Positions 1 through 10,865 of a stretch of 64,000 nucleotides of DNA are shown here, piece after piece. Under the pieces are notes generated by a model. The model made no database searches. It was given only the letters and a program-made list of their open reading frames with translations, and was not told the origin of the DNA. A program made the position numbers and the translations under genes. Numbering within the stretch: position 1 is the stretch's first letter; each line of letters begins with the position of its first letter. The stretch is from Cryptomeria japonica (Eukaryota; Streptophyta; Pinopsida; Cupressales; Cupressaceae), in NCBI RefSeq assembly GCF_030272615.1, contig NC_081414.1:235885733-235949732 (forward strand). The letters run 5' to 3'.

Positions 1-600
1 GGGTCACCCCTTTATATAGGCCTCAGGCCATGATTACATGCAAACCCTAACTAGGGTTTTTCCCTAAAAGATTCTCCACTCAAGATACAACAAGGTGGGA
101 ATCTCCAATTAATAACCCATCATGCCCATATACAATTAATTCAAAAGTACCCAAAACAGCATCCATTGTGCATTAAATGCACCGCCTCCTTCAAATTCGC
201 CCAACATGCGTTGAATATTCATCCATGCAAAAATCACCCCATTATGTCATAAATGATCCATCAATTTCCACATGCGGCGGCTGCATGCAAAAGGAATCTG
301 CCATAAATTCAACATGCAATGACCGGGTCGCCATTTGGTCAAATATTCCGGTAATGAATGCGCCACTCTACTGCCATGTGTTCAATAGATCCTCGCCATG
401 CAAGTGGACCCCGCCGTCGTATATCCGCTCCTGCACGTCTGGAATTGTTGGAGAGGGAAAATTTGATTCAGGAAGAATTTTCTTGAAGTCTCCTCAACTT
501 TCCTTGCTTGAAGAAGGTTTTCCATCAATTTTCACCATCTCCTATTTTTTAGGAAAATTTCCAAATTAGGGTTCCACGGTCCAGGAGAGAGAAAATTCTC
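1..600 (-). other. LTR-like promoter fragment and unassigned non-coding sequence
   Basis: No gene is recognisable. Read on the - strand, a near-palindromic telobox (AAACCCTA..TAGGGTTT, 42-59) lies just upstream of a TATA-like CCTATATAAA (11-20). The same telobox-then-TATA order occurs in LTR-like blocks near 14833, 26932, 43088 and 57883. This suggests the end of an LTR that runs off the left edge. The open frame at 177-569 has no recognisable domain. Confidence 0.35.
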
Positions 601-1526
601 CTACGAATCCAAATCTATAAAAAGTTTTGAAATTTGGATGTGATTTGATGCCCGGGAATGGATTTTTTAAAAACTTTTCCTGGGGGAAGTTTCTTGTTTA
701 GTTCATCCTTGATTCCTTCCTTGCCTTAGAAATTTTATCTTCAATTCATCCTTGGATGTGATTTCTTGTTGTGGAGGAATTCTCCTTTGGAAAGAAATTT
801 GTTCCTTACCTTGAGGAAGGAAATTCTTCATACCTTAGCTAATTTTCATGATTTCCAAGAACTATGTCTTGAAGGAAGAAATTTCAAACACTTAGTCAAT
901 TTTTCACCTTTCTTGGAATTTCTTCTTCTTGGGTGCAATTCTTCCCGATGAAGGAATTCATCTCTTTGTGCACTGTCAATGAGAAGATCATTTTAGCGCA
1001 CTCTTGTGTTCCTGGACGACATTTTACATTTGGTGGGGAATTCTTTCAATTCCATGGATTCCTTGCATCCCTCTATCTGGCGCTCCTTCTCTCACTTGGG
1101 CGCTAAAATGCCTTGGTCAAGGACTCTTGCAATTTGCCTGTTTCTCCATGCACTCTTCATTCTGGCACCCTCCACAAGGCTGGGGCGGGAATTCCTCCTG
1201 AGGAAGGAATTCATTGTTTTGTGAATTGTCCATGTCTTCTTTTCAACATCCCTATTTTTTAGGGATCCTCCAAAAAATTAGGAGCCAGGTTCATTGGATG
1301 GAGAATTCTGCCACGATTCCGAATCTATAACAATTTCCTCATTCCGGCGAGATTCGGTGTCTAAAAATAGCAAATTCAAAAATTTGCCCGAGGGGAATTT
1401 TATTGTTCTATTCCTCCTGGACCCCTTGGATTCCATGCCTTAGGCAAAATTTCAACTTATTAGCTTGGGCGTTGAATTCACCGTGCCTTGGAATTTTTTC
1501 AATTTCCACGCCTTCCATGGAATGTC
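601..1526 (+). repeat. Degenerate repeat leader (copy 1), ggaatt-rich
   Basis: A low-complexity, T-rich stretch built from diverged units carrying GGAATT, CTTGG and GGGCGGAATT words. It grades into the regular 84-bp array that follows. Similar sequence occurs at 36000-37100 and 52370-53350, each upstream of the same palindromic motif. Open frames here are by-products of the repeat. Confidence 0.5.
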
Positions 1527-1946
1527 CAGTTTGGCGCCCAAGTCCACATTTGGGCGGATTTTTCATCTGGCCAAGGATTCATGGAATTTGCCTTCTCTCC
1601 ATGGGAATCCCATTTTGGCGCCCAACTGCATCCTTGGGCAAAATTTTCGCTATGCCATGGATTCATGGAATCTTCCATCTATCCTTGCCTTCCTCATTTT
1701 GGCGCCCAACTGCATCCTTGGGCAAAATTTTCGCTATGCTATGGATTCATGGAATTTTCCATCTGTCCTTGCCTTCCTCATTTTGGCGCCCAACCGCATC
1801 CTTGGGCGGAATTTTCACTATGCCATGGATTCATGGAATTTTCCATCTATCCTTGCCTGACCCATTTTGGCGCCCAACTGCATACTTGGGCGGAATTTCC
1901 ACTATGCCATGGATACATGGAATTTTCCATCTGTCCTTGCCTTCCT
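1527..1946 (+). repeat. 84-bp tandem repeat, five copies
   Basis: Copies begin at 1527, 1611, 1695, 1779 and 1863, exactly 84 bp apart; the first is the most diverged. Each contains TTTTGGCGCCCAA, a TTGGGC(A/G)(A/G)AATTT core and GGATTCATGGAATTTTCC. Because 84 is a multiple of three, several frames stay open (for example 1403-2032), but this is periodicity and not evidence of a protein. Confidence 0.9.
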
Positions 1947-2591
1947 CATTTTGGCGAATTTTTGAGCTTTCCATTTTAGGCATAGGCTTCCAGCACTTGA
2001 TCAATTTCTGGCTTTCTCTGTCTGCTATCTGATTCTTCGGAATTAGAGATATCTGCAAATGCCTGATCCTTGTTGCCTTGTCTGACTGACCCTGCCAGTA
2101 CCGACTTTCCAAAAATAGAAACCTTCAAGGTGTCAGCGTTAGACCCCTAGACAGGGTGCAGGAATGACTTACTATAAATAGAAACTTACTAAAAATAGAA
2201 ATTACTAAAAATAGTAAGTTTGATTTTTGGCAAAATGACGACATTCCGGGACTCGGAAAAATCCCTAAAAAATAGGGACTTTTTAAAAATAAAAAGTTGC
2301 TCCGTTTGGGCTCAAATTTCACTGGGAGGTTCCTTGAAGGGTCCTGATTCCAGTTCTATGTTCAGTTTTCCAAAAACCCTAATATAAACCCCTAAAATCT
2401 AGGACAGAAGGCAAAAACCCTAAAATTCACAAAACGAGTCCTAGACTTAGCCGAATTTGCTCAAACGAAAGGCAGACTTGACCAATATGACCCCCAAACA
2501 CTTGCAAAGTAGAGAGACTGACGAGACTGCTGCGAAAAGACTCCAAAAACGCAAGCCAAAAGATCGGGAGGGCCTAAAAAGTGGGGGGTCT
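1947..2591 (+). promoter_or_regulatory. Presumed promoter/leader of hAT pseudogene 1
   Basis: Non-coding. An AAGGTGTCAGCGTTAGACCC block (2128-2147) resembles AAGGTGTCAGAATTGACCC near 38613, so two of the four leader copies share more than the terminal motif. A TATA-like CTATAAATAG (2172-2181) is followed by two related TACTAAAAATAG words. Promoter function is inferred from position only. Confidence 0.35.
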
Positions 2592-2629
2592 CCATTTGCA
2601 ATGGGGCGATGTGTGAAAACGTCACAACA
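2592..2629 (+). promoter_or_regulatory. Conserved palindromic motif (copy 1)
   Basis: The motif reads CCATTTGCAATGGGG followed by CGATGTGTGAAAACG and TCACAACA. Its left half is an inverted repeat (CCATT..AATGG) around a 3-nt centre. Related sequences lie at 11678-11717 (- strand), 38800-38840 and 53481-53524. In this copy it ends at G2630, immediately before a GT splice donor at 2631. Confidence 0.7.
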
Positions 2630-4674
2630 GGTAGGTTTTTTAACATTTTTTTCCAACTATTTTTGTTTCACGAATTGTCAAACATGAAACATTAATTGTT
2701 TTTCATTTTTTTTTTTTTTTTGAATATGTTTATGTTATTTCTTGCCATAGGAACTAGAATGGCATCTACCTCTTCCTCTGTTGGCAATGAACAAACAATT
2801 ACAAAACAAAGAAATGATTCGAGTTCTCCCTTATGGAAGTATGTTGACATATTAAACCCACTTCCAGGAGGTGGGGGATTCTATTGGAGATGCCAAGGAT
2901 GTGGTATTGAACGTAATAGTTCATATTATTGGGTGGTAGGCCATTTGTGTGGAATAAAAGGAAGAGGGATCAAAAAATGCCTTGGAAAAGATGGTAAACC
3001 TATACCAGATGAGACAGTGATGAAATATTTTAAGGAGCATGAGGAGGCAGAAGAGAGAGAAGCCCGTAGATTGAATCAAACCGCAACAAAGAAAACAAGG
3101 GGAATACAAGCCCCATCTAATTTCGATGTTGTAGTACAATACCACCCCTTCTTTTCCACAAATGAACCTGAAAATGAACCACCCTTGACACGCAAAAGAA
3201 CAAAGGGGCCTTTAGAAACCGCATTTCAAAATGAGAGTAGAGACATTGCTGACCAAGATATAGAAAGGTGCATTTGTGCAAATGGGTTGGCTTTCAATGT
3301 TGTTCGCTCCCCATATTGGAAGCAAATGATAAAAAGTGTTAATGAAGCTCCAAAAGGGTATAAGGGCCCAGGTTATGAGAAGGTACGTGGAACATTATTG
3401 GACAAAGAGGTGAAGAGGGTTGAAGATGCATTGAAACCCATAAGGGATTCATGGGCTGAGACAGGTGTAACAATTGTTTCAGATGGGTGGAAAGATGCTA
3501 AAAATCGTCCATTGATCAATGTCATAGCAGTGTCCCCTAAAGGGGCAATGTTTTTGAAAGCTGTGGATTGTGAGGGCCAAGTAAAAGATGGCCAATTTAT
3601 TGCAGAAATTCTCATCTCCGCCATTGAGTCAGTGGGACCCCGCAATGTTGTCCAAGTCATAATGGACAATGCAAGAAATTGTAGAGCTGCTAGTTTGTTG
3701 GTTGATGAACGCTATGATCACATCTTTGGACACCTTGTGCGGTCCATTCACTCAATCTTATGCTACAAAGGATTGGGACTAAAATGAAATGGATCAGAGA
3801 TGTGTATGGAGAGGCTGAGGACATCCAGATGTTCATCACAAACCACCACATGTCTCAAGGGATTTTTAGATCCTTTTCGAATTTGGAGCTATTGAAGGTA
3901 AGTGAAATAGTAATTTAATTTTACTTTTTCTGATTTTTTTAATTTCAATGTTCATAATATCATTGTGTAAGCTATATTGTGTATTCTTCTTTAAAGTTTG
4001 GCTTTATTTTTTAATCATTTTGGCATTAATTTGAGTTATAGGTTGCTGAGACCCGTTTTGCATCAAACACAATCGTCTTAAGACGACTTGTCAAAGTTAG
4101 AGTGGCACTATGCAATATGGTGATCAGCAACAATTGGACTGTACGGAAGCAGAGTAGCAGTGAGAGGGCTGAAAAAATTAGGCAGAGAATATTGAATGAG
4201 AAATGGTGGGATCTTGTTACATATCTCCTAAGTATCACTGAGCCCATTATGAGTATGATTCGCTATACCGACATGGATAGGCCTTGCATTGGTGAGATTT
4301 ATGATGGCATTGACTCAATGCTTGAAAAAATAAAGTTCACTATAAATGCAAAAGAGAATGACCCCGAGGAGAAATTCTTCAAAGAAGTGAAAGCAATTAT
4401 TGTAGAAAGGTGGAATAAGATGACCACTCCTTTGCATCTTCTTGCCTATGCCTTGACACCAAAGTACTATAGCAATCAATTTCTTGATAAACCAAGAAGG
4501 ATTCCACCATGGAGAGATCTAGAAGTATCTGATGGGTACAAGGCAGCATTTCTTAGACTATATCCTGATAATGATTTGCGAGATATTGTTACAAATGAGT
4601 TCATAGAATTCGCAAATGGGAATGGTCTAAGTGTTGAGGCACTTCGTCATAGATCCAAGAAGGATGCTCATAGC

Positions 4675-4788
4675 TGGTGGTACTTCCATGGTGCATGCTT
4701 CCAACACCTACAACCCCTCGCTGTAAAAGTTTGGTGGTACTTCCATGGTGCATGCTTCCAACACCTACAACCCCTCGCTGTAAAAGTT
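4675..4788 (+). repeat. 57-bp in-frame tandem duplication inside hAT pseudogene 1
   Basis: Two essentially identical 57-bp copies (4675-4731 and 4732-4788) duplicate the 19 residues WWYFHGACFQHLQPLAVKV. This segment precedes the dimerisation domain and normally occurs once in hAT transposases. The near identity implies a recent event. Confidence 0.9.
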
Positions 4789-5233
4789 TTATCACAAGTA
4801 AGTTTAATTAATTAAAATTTATCACAATTTTATTTATAGTTTACCTTGTCTTCATAGGTTGCTAGTAATTTTTAATTTTAATTTTATTAATGTATAACTT
4901 TAATTGTTTACTTTGTCTTCATAGGTTGCTAGTTCATCTGCTTCAAAAAGAAATTGGAGCACATACTCTTTCATCCACTCAGTAAAGCGCAATAGGTTGC
5001 TATAAAAAAGAGTGAAGAATTTAGTATATGTGCATTCCAACCTACGTCTTTTTTCACACAAACAACGTGACTACACACAAGGGGAAACAAAGATGTGGGA
5101 TATAGAGCTAGAGCATACTGATTTGGATGCTCCCGCTTCTCAGCTTCTTGCATTGACACTTGATGACTTGGAGGGCGAGCAAACTTATAGTGCAAGTGCA
5201 AGTGGCGTTGGCTCATCTAATGTCAATGTCAAT

Positions 5234-5263
5234 GAGGAGGAGGAGGAGGAGGAGGAGGAGGAG
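5234..5263 (+). repeat. (GAG)10 microsatellite in the acidic tail
   Basis: Ten GAG/GAA-type codons encode a run of glutamates near the C-terminus of hAT pseudogene 1. The acidic tail is shared with the other hAT copies, so the repeat probably expanded from a pre-existing acidic stretch. Confidence 0.85.
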
Positions 5264-5520
5264 GCGGATGAATTAGCTGATCCATTTGATGATTAAACTT
5301 TATATTGTTGAAAGTTGAAACAATGATACTTGAATATTTTGTCATTTTGATATTAAACTTGATGTATATGATGCTATTATGGTATGATCATGATGCTATG
5401 ATTACAAGTTTATGTTTGTTTTGTTGTTTATATGATGCTATGTGACATGCTAATCTTAATTCATGCTTACAGGCTGCACAAATATTAATATATATATATA
5501 AAATTTACATGTTTTTGTAC

Positions 5521-5612
5521 TAACGAACCCAAACGAACCCAAACCCCTTTTGAAAATTTTGCCGTACCGGTTCTTCGAACCCGAATTGGTGCCCGAACCC
5601 GAACCGACAAGC
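5521..5612 (+). repeat. GAACCC-rich subterminal repeats, probable 3' end of hAT element 1
   Basis: A cluster of GAACCC and CCGAACC words (CGAACCCAAACGAACCC, then CCCGAACCCGAACCG) lies about 220 bp after the transposase stop. Direct and inverted GGTTCGGGTT-type repeats are common near hAT ends. No matching 5' end or target duplication was found, so the element boundary stays open. Confidence 0.45.
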
Positions 5613-6519
5613 TAGTTTATTACCTTATGAGCTCTTTCAGATTTACAATATAATATTGTTATTTATCTGATATTCACTTTAAGAATTCTTCTGATTTATA
5701 TTCTAATATATATTTGTCTGATTAAAATATTATTATATATAACTGCAAAGTAGTTTTCAAAAGATATTATATTTATTATAATTATTATATTATTATCTTT
5801 ATTTATATTATTATATTTTGCCTAAGAACATTACCGGCTTCATATATTAAGCATACATATTAATTGTATCCCTATGCAGACCACCAAACCAAGGATGTGA
5901 CTGCCCGTAACTTAATCATAATTCTGAAAGAATTCTTTCCATGTTCTTTTCTTATTTTTCCCTTTTCCTATCTCTGCCGGAATGGTTTCGATCCCACTGT
6001 AGGGAGTACAACCTTCCTCTCTTTTTATATCTTTTTTTCTTCTTATCGTTCCATCCTGTTGCCGTACCCCTTTTACTCTACTCCCCTCTCCCTTTTGTAT
6101 GCCTTATTCGATCCCAAAAGGGAGAGTCACCTACCAGGTGAAAAGAGGTGACCGTGGGGTCCTCAAAGGATCTAACCCCACTAAACATTTCATATCAAAT
6201 AAATATTAATTAATGGTTAATATTATTCATTAATAAATTTAATTAATATTAATTATTTAATAATAATATTTATTAATAAATATAATTAATTGATAATAAT
6301 ACTTATTAATAAATATAATTAAATAATGAGTTTTTTTTATTGTTAAATTTATTTCATATTCAAATAAATATTAAGTTATTTATTAATTAATAATTTAATA
6401 TTAATTTAATTGTTATTCTTATATTACAGGACGGGCATGGCCGGTTCATTCATATCAATGATCTCATAATTAAATAATTAAGCTAGACATTATTATTTCA
6501 CAATATGGGGGATATCACA
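5613..6519. mobile_element. Decayed LTR of the TGTAATGTCCC clan
   Basis: AT-rich and non-coding. It aligns by eye with the solo LTR at 8293-9990: shared stretches include AACTGCAAAGTAGTTTTCAA versus the sequence near 8543, the TTATAATTATTATATTA run, and ACATTACCGG followed by TTGAGCAT/TTAAGCAT (5830 versus 8908). Its right end GGGGATATCACA (6508-6519) is a mutated form of GGGGACATTACA. The left end is not clear. Confidence 0.5.
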
Positions 6520-8292
6520 CAGATAGTGGAATTGGATATAATAGCTAGCTACTAGTTAATAACTATTATGTATTTATGATGATTATATTTGAAAATTATC
6601 ATCATAAATTTAATATGTAGGCAACTTAGACATTACTAGTTTTTGCATCTTCCTCTTCCTCGCCCTATAGATTTAATGGGAAGTAGAGGGTATGGTCCTC
6701 GCACACGAATCTGGCTCCCTCCTTGGTGTAGAAGATTGTGCTTGTGGCTCCACCATGTTGGTAGGTGGCAATGGCTCCTCCTCCTCCATATTAGTGTCAT
6801 CTAATCCAATCTCGCCTTCTTCTGCTGCAGCCACATCCTCCCTAGCTTGCCTCTAGAAATTAGCAATCTCATCCTCTATAAACAAGGGGTCCTCATCATC
6901 TTGCCCGATCCAATCATTGTAGGGATCGATGTCATCCAAGATGGTCTTGCACCTTTCTTGTGTGAAGCCAAAGGTTATATTGCACAAAAACAAGATCATT
7001 GAGGTGTTTTTGAGTCAATTTATTATGCTTCTTCGTGTGAATGGCATCAAACAAACTCTAGCTGCGCTCATAGCCAGAAGCACTACAAGGTTGAGACAAA
7101 ATTTGGAGGGCTAGCTTTTGCGAATTTTGGGTATTTCCACGAAAATCTTCCCACCAAGAACTTGCAAATAAGATATTCAAATTTTTTTAAATAAACAATA
7201 TTCTATCAATAATTGTAATTCATAACTTGCAAAATATAAGGCTTCACTTTTTCTTACTTAGTGTTTGGATCTCTCTTCCTTGTACACATGAGTTGGAAGA
7301 AAACAATTTCCCCCTAGCTGCCTTATAATTTTGCAACTCTAAAAGGATGAGGTCTCTTGTTGCACTTATAGGTGTCATCTTCTTAACACATGTTAATAGG
7401 TCCTCCATAACCTCCCCATTAGAATTCATGAAGCTACTAGAGAAGTAGAGCTTGGGGTTGAGAAAGTACCCTGTTGCATGAATGGGTCGGTGGAGTTGAT
7501 TGTTCCACCTTCGATCAATGATGTCCCAAATAGGGTAAGTCTATTTGATTCCCCCTTGTAATAGTGTTCGATGGCCTCTTTGGTCCTATCCATTGACTCA
7601 TAAATATATCCCATCACATTTTTCTCACCATCCACCAAGTGCAAGATCCTCACCAACGACTTAGTCACCTTTAAAGTACAAAGTAGAAACAAATTTAAAT
7701 TACAACTTAAATGAAATAAAATACTTTTGAAGTTCAAAATTAAAAATGAAGGATACAATTTGAAATTAAATTAAGTTGAAGTTACCTTGACAATCTTTAA
7801 TGCTCTAGTTGCAAATTTAACATAAAAAATTATGTTGACAATCTTTTCACCATCATTCTTCTTTGAGTAAGTTGAGTCTATCCATGGTTGACTCACAAAC
7901 ATCTGCTTCAATGGAGTCAATAAACTATAAATGCTTTGCAACGTTAGGAAATTTGCACGAAATTTGTTGCAAACCTTGTAATTCCTGATCGCACAAGTTC
8001 TTTGCCCTTGGTGTGCTCTCTCATCAATTGAAGAACCAATAGATGATTATGTATATATTGTTATATCTCTTGCTTCTTCTACAATTGGTTTCGCCCAATC
8101 AATTTTGCCTATGTCTTCCAAAAGAAGGTCAAGGCAATGAGCTGCACAAGGGGTCCAAAAAAGTGTTGGATGCCTCTCTTGAAGCAACCTTCTAGCTGAC
8201 ACAGATGCCGCTGCATTGTCAATAAGAACTTGGACAACATTGTCTATGCCTACCTCTAAAACAACTTCCTCCAACATCAAGCTCAAATTTTC

Positions 8293-9990
8293 TGTAATGT
8301 CCCCTACTAGGATTTGGACTACTTTAACCACAATTAATCTATTTCAAAGTACTCATGACTTAAACTAGCTTGATTAAGAGTCAAGTCTATCTTAACATGA
8401 AACAAATCTGTGATATTCTATCTCTCTTTAATCAATCAAATACTTGCTAATTTACCATAATAGATAATTAGTCTTATTCTGATTCATTTATAAATCATTA
8501 CTTGTTAATTAATTACTAGTTATATGAATTATTATGTATTACTGTAGAACAGTTTCTAAAAAATATTACATTAATTATAATTATTATATTAATATCTATT
8601 ATTATATCAATATCCATATTTATAACCCTTTTATTATTCCTTATTCTGATTTTAGTGTATATATATATACATAAATAACTAAATGAATTCAATAATGTTA
8701 CCTCTAATTTATATATTTACTACTTACCAATTCTATAAACTATTAGTACTCCCCCTGCTTGAAAATATTAGTTATTAATATATTAAGTGGTTGGTAATGG
8801 CAGACAGATCTGACATGTGTCAGATCTGGTCTGCCACTGTTATGAAATTATGTATTATTAGAATACATATTGCAGTTTATGTTAGTATTTAAATTCTGCA
8901 TAAAACATTACCGGGTCTCAGATTTTGAGCATTCATATTGAGCACATTCTCATGCATGCCACCCAGATCAAGGATGTTCACTGCCTGTCAGTGAATATGG
9001 ATCTGCCCATGATAAGAATCTCCTCCCCCCTTTTTGATGCCTTTGTTTGACCTCTTATATCCTTTCCAAAGGTTGTCCTTTTGGATGTGCCTCTTCATAT
9101 TATAAGCAAATCGGTTATGTGCATAAATAATAATGGTTAAGCATAATCGCATCCTTTCATTAGTTTAAGGGTTATTGATTTGTCTACTGCCTTAATGGTT
9201 AAGTTCGATACTTATTTTTAGTCCTTCCAAATCGCATATCACCCTATGCTTGGTTGCTATCCAAAACTGCACCTTTCATAATCGTGTGTATATTCTTATT
9301 GCTTATACCTTAATGGCCGTCATATGTAAGGTTCGCTCAACACAAATATTCTGAATAACGGCTGATTAGTTTTTGTCAGTTTCTTCTGTATACGATCTTG
9401 GCTTGATTGATATCCTTCATAGACTGTTTGATAAGTCTTAATTGTTGATGGATATATCATTATCGAACACAAATAATTGTTTGTTACAATCATTAACAAT
9501 CGGTCTCTTAACTTGTCTTCGCCCCCCTTCACAAATAATAATCTCTATCCTAACAGCTTAATCAATATCCGTTATCATCGTTCTTTGTGGTAACAAATAA
9601 TGGCATTGCATACCTTTCCAGCAAGGATTATGGCTTCGTCAACTCTTAATACTCTGATGTCATATGTCAGCTAAGTGCTACTATATGAATAATTAACCGA
9701 TATTCATCGACTTCATGTAATTACTGATGAAGTATATAAGAGAATTTGTAATATTAATAAGAATAAATATGTAATATTAACAAGAATATTAATAATTAAT
9801 AAGCAATGATATTAATAATTGTAAGTAATATTTAGATAATGATAAATTGTGGACAATTCTTTAATAGGATTGTGGAAATAATAATAATCTTTTAATAATA
9901 AGAATATACTGAAATGATTGAAGTAATAATGAGCATAATGTAAGGGTCATTATACTTAGTTAAATCCTATTTCAAAATGGGGACATTACA
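8293..9990 (+). mobile_element. Solo LTR inserted into hAT pseudogene 2
   Basis: 1698 bp. It begins TGTAATGTCCCC and ends GGGGACATTACA, a perfect 12-bp inverted repeat, and is flanked by a perfect 5-bp duplication TTTTC (8288-8292 and 9991-9995). Removing it with one duplication rejoins the transposase frame. No coding domain, primer-binding site or polypurine tract is present, so it is a solo LTR. Its ends match those of the Ty3-type element at 28116-33047. The orientation is assigned arbitrarily. Confidence 0.88.
8799..8834. repeat. Inverted repeat inside the solo LTR
   Basis: GGCAGACAGATCTGACA and TGTCAGATCTGGTCTGCC face each other with a 2-nt centre and one mismatch or bulge. This could fold as a long hairpin in RNA or act as a palindromic protein-binding site. 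Confidence 0.75.
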
Positions 9991-10865
9991 TTTTCTGCAT
10001 TCTTTATTATGTTGGAGGCATCAATTGACTTCAAGAAAACCATCACACCATTTGAAACTTCTATAAAATTGATAAGAGTGCAGTTTCTTCCAATTGTCCA
10101 GCCATCTAAAAGAATTGAGCAGCCATACTTTTGCTATTTCTTCTTTTCAACTTCCACCATTTCTTTTACATCTACAATTTCATCTTGAAGCAACTTGAAA
10201 CTTAAATCTTTTGGACTAGGGGCCTTGAACCCTTTCCCTGCAACTGTCACTGCTGTTATCAAGCTCCCCCAATATGGACTCGCTGCCACGTTGAAGGGAA
10301 GATTGTTATAATACCAAAATTTGGCACAAATCTTCTCTGCTTGCTTGTGCACATCTCTATTCCACCCAGTAGCTTCCAATGAAGGCTGTGATCATGGTTC
10401 ATTTCTAGTCACAAAGAAATTGGATTTGATTGAGGTGGAGGAGGAAGATTGGCCACGTATACGTGGGCTGCAACTAGAGCCAACAATGTGTTGCACATCC
10501 ACCTCATCTCCTGTTGACAAATTAGGAGTAATGGCCTCTTGTATTGCTGCTTGTTGCCTTGCCCTCTCCAAATTCTTTTCATCTAGTGCTGCAAGGAGGG
10601 ATATCATCTCTCATTTGACCTCTTCAGGAGTCACGACAAGGAATGCCTACAAGATGGTATTTGAGGCGATTGATGCCTCCACTATGCTTCTTAATGCACC
10701 AGTTACAAATAACAGTCCCTGGCATTGGTCCCATTATGCCATGTTTCCAAGTGGGGTCATGACTACTAAGAGGTTTCGTTCCAACAGGTTGACTTGTACT
10801 TGCACTTGACGAGTTTGAAGCAGATGCAGATCTAGATGCCATTATGATTTTAAGTCAACCTACAA

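Larger units (their letters stand above)
2759..5296 (+). pseudogene. hAT-family transposase pseudogene 1 (DUF659 plus dimerisation domain)
   Basis: Encodes a DNA-transposon transposase of the plant hAT superfamily. The likely start is the ATG at 2759 (MASTSSS), after a putative 5'UTR intron 2631-2750; the open frame itself begins upstream at 2696. Exon 1 holds a zinc-finger-like segment (WRCQGCG...HLCG), then a DUF659-like region (LAFNVVRSPYWK, TIVSDGWKDA, VVQVIMDNA). One missing T near 3727 shifts the frame where a hAT TPC motif (TPCAVHSL) would be read. In the restored frame, introns 3898-4041 and 4798-4924 have GT-AG borders and phase 0 on both sides. Exon 3 gives the dimerisation segment (SKRNWSTYSFIHSVKRNR), which is broken by a TAA at 5003-5005, and ends in a Glu-rich acidic tail. 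A 57-bp in-frame duplication at 4675-4788 adds 19 residues. Frameshift plus stop mark it as dead. Confidence 0.88.
6673..10842 (-). pseudogene. hAT-family transposase pseudogene 2, split by a solo LTR
   Basis: Read right to left. It starts at MASRSAS (10842), with a BED-type zinc finger (VICNWCIKK...LKYHLVGIPC). Next comes a linker (MISLLAALDEKN, 10607), then a DUF659-like part (LPFNVAASPYWGSLI, GKGFKAPSPKDLS). At 9991 the frame (SIDASNIIKNAEN) is cut by the solo LTR and resumes at 8292 with LSLMLEEVVLEVG, VVQVLIDNAA and LFWTPCAAHCLDLLL. VTKSLVRILHLVDGEKN (about 7666) leads into a frameshifted stretch and the dimerisation domain near 7150-7000 (LALQILSQPCSASGYERS). An acidic tail stops at 6673-6675. 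Stops near 10389 and 10131, a frameshift near 7530 and a TAG at 7058-7060 replacing a conserved Trp show it is inactive. It shares its leader motif with pseudogene 1. Confidence 0.88.

Noticed and set aside
1611-1946. TTTTGGCGCCCAA words as tRNA primer-binding sites
   Set aside because: They recur in every 84-bp unit and do not follow an LTR end, so they are part of the repeat.
1403-2032. 209-residue open frame with repeated WRPTASLGKIF units
   Set aside because: Translation of the 84-bp tandem repeat (28 codons). All three + frames stay partly open, which points to periodicity and not coding.
5521-5612. Interstitial telomere repeats
   Set aside because: The words are GAACCC and CCGAACC, not (TTTAGGG)n, and they follow a hAT transposase, which fits subterminal repeats better.
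6929-7114. + strand open frame of 61 residues
   Set aside because: Antisense of the hAT dimerisation domain, which is clearly coding on the - strand.
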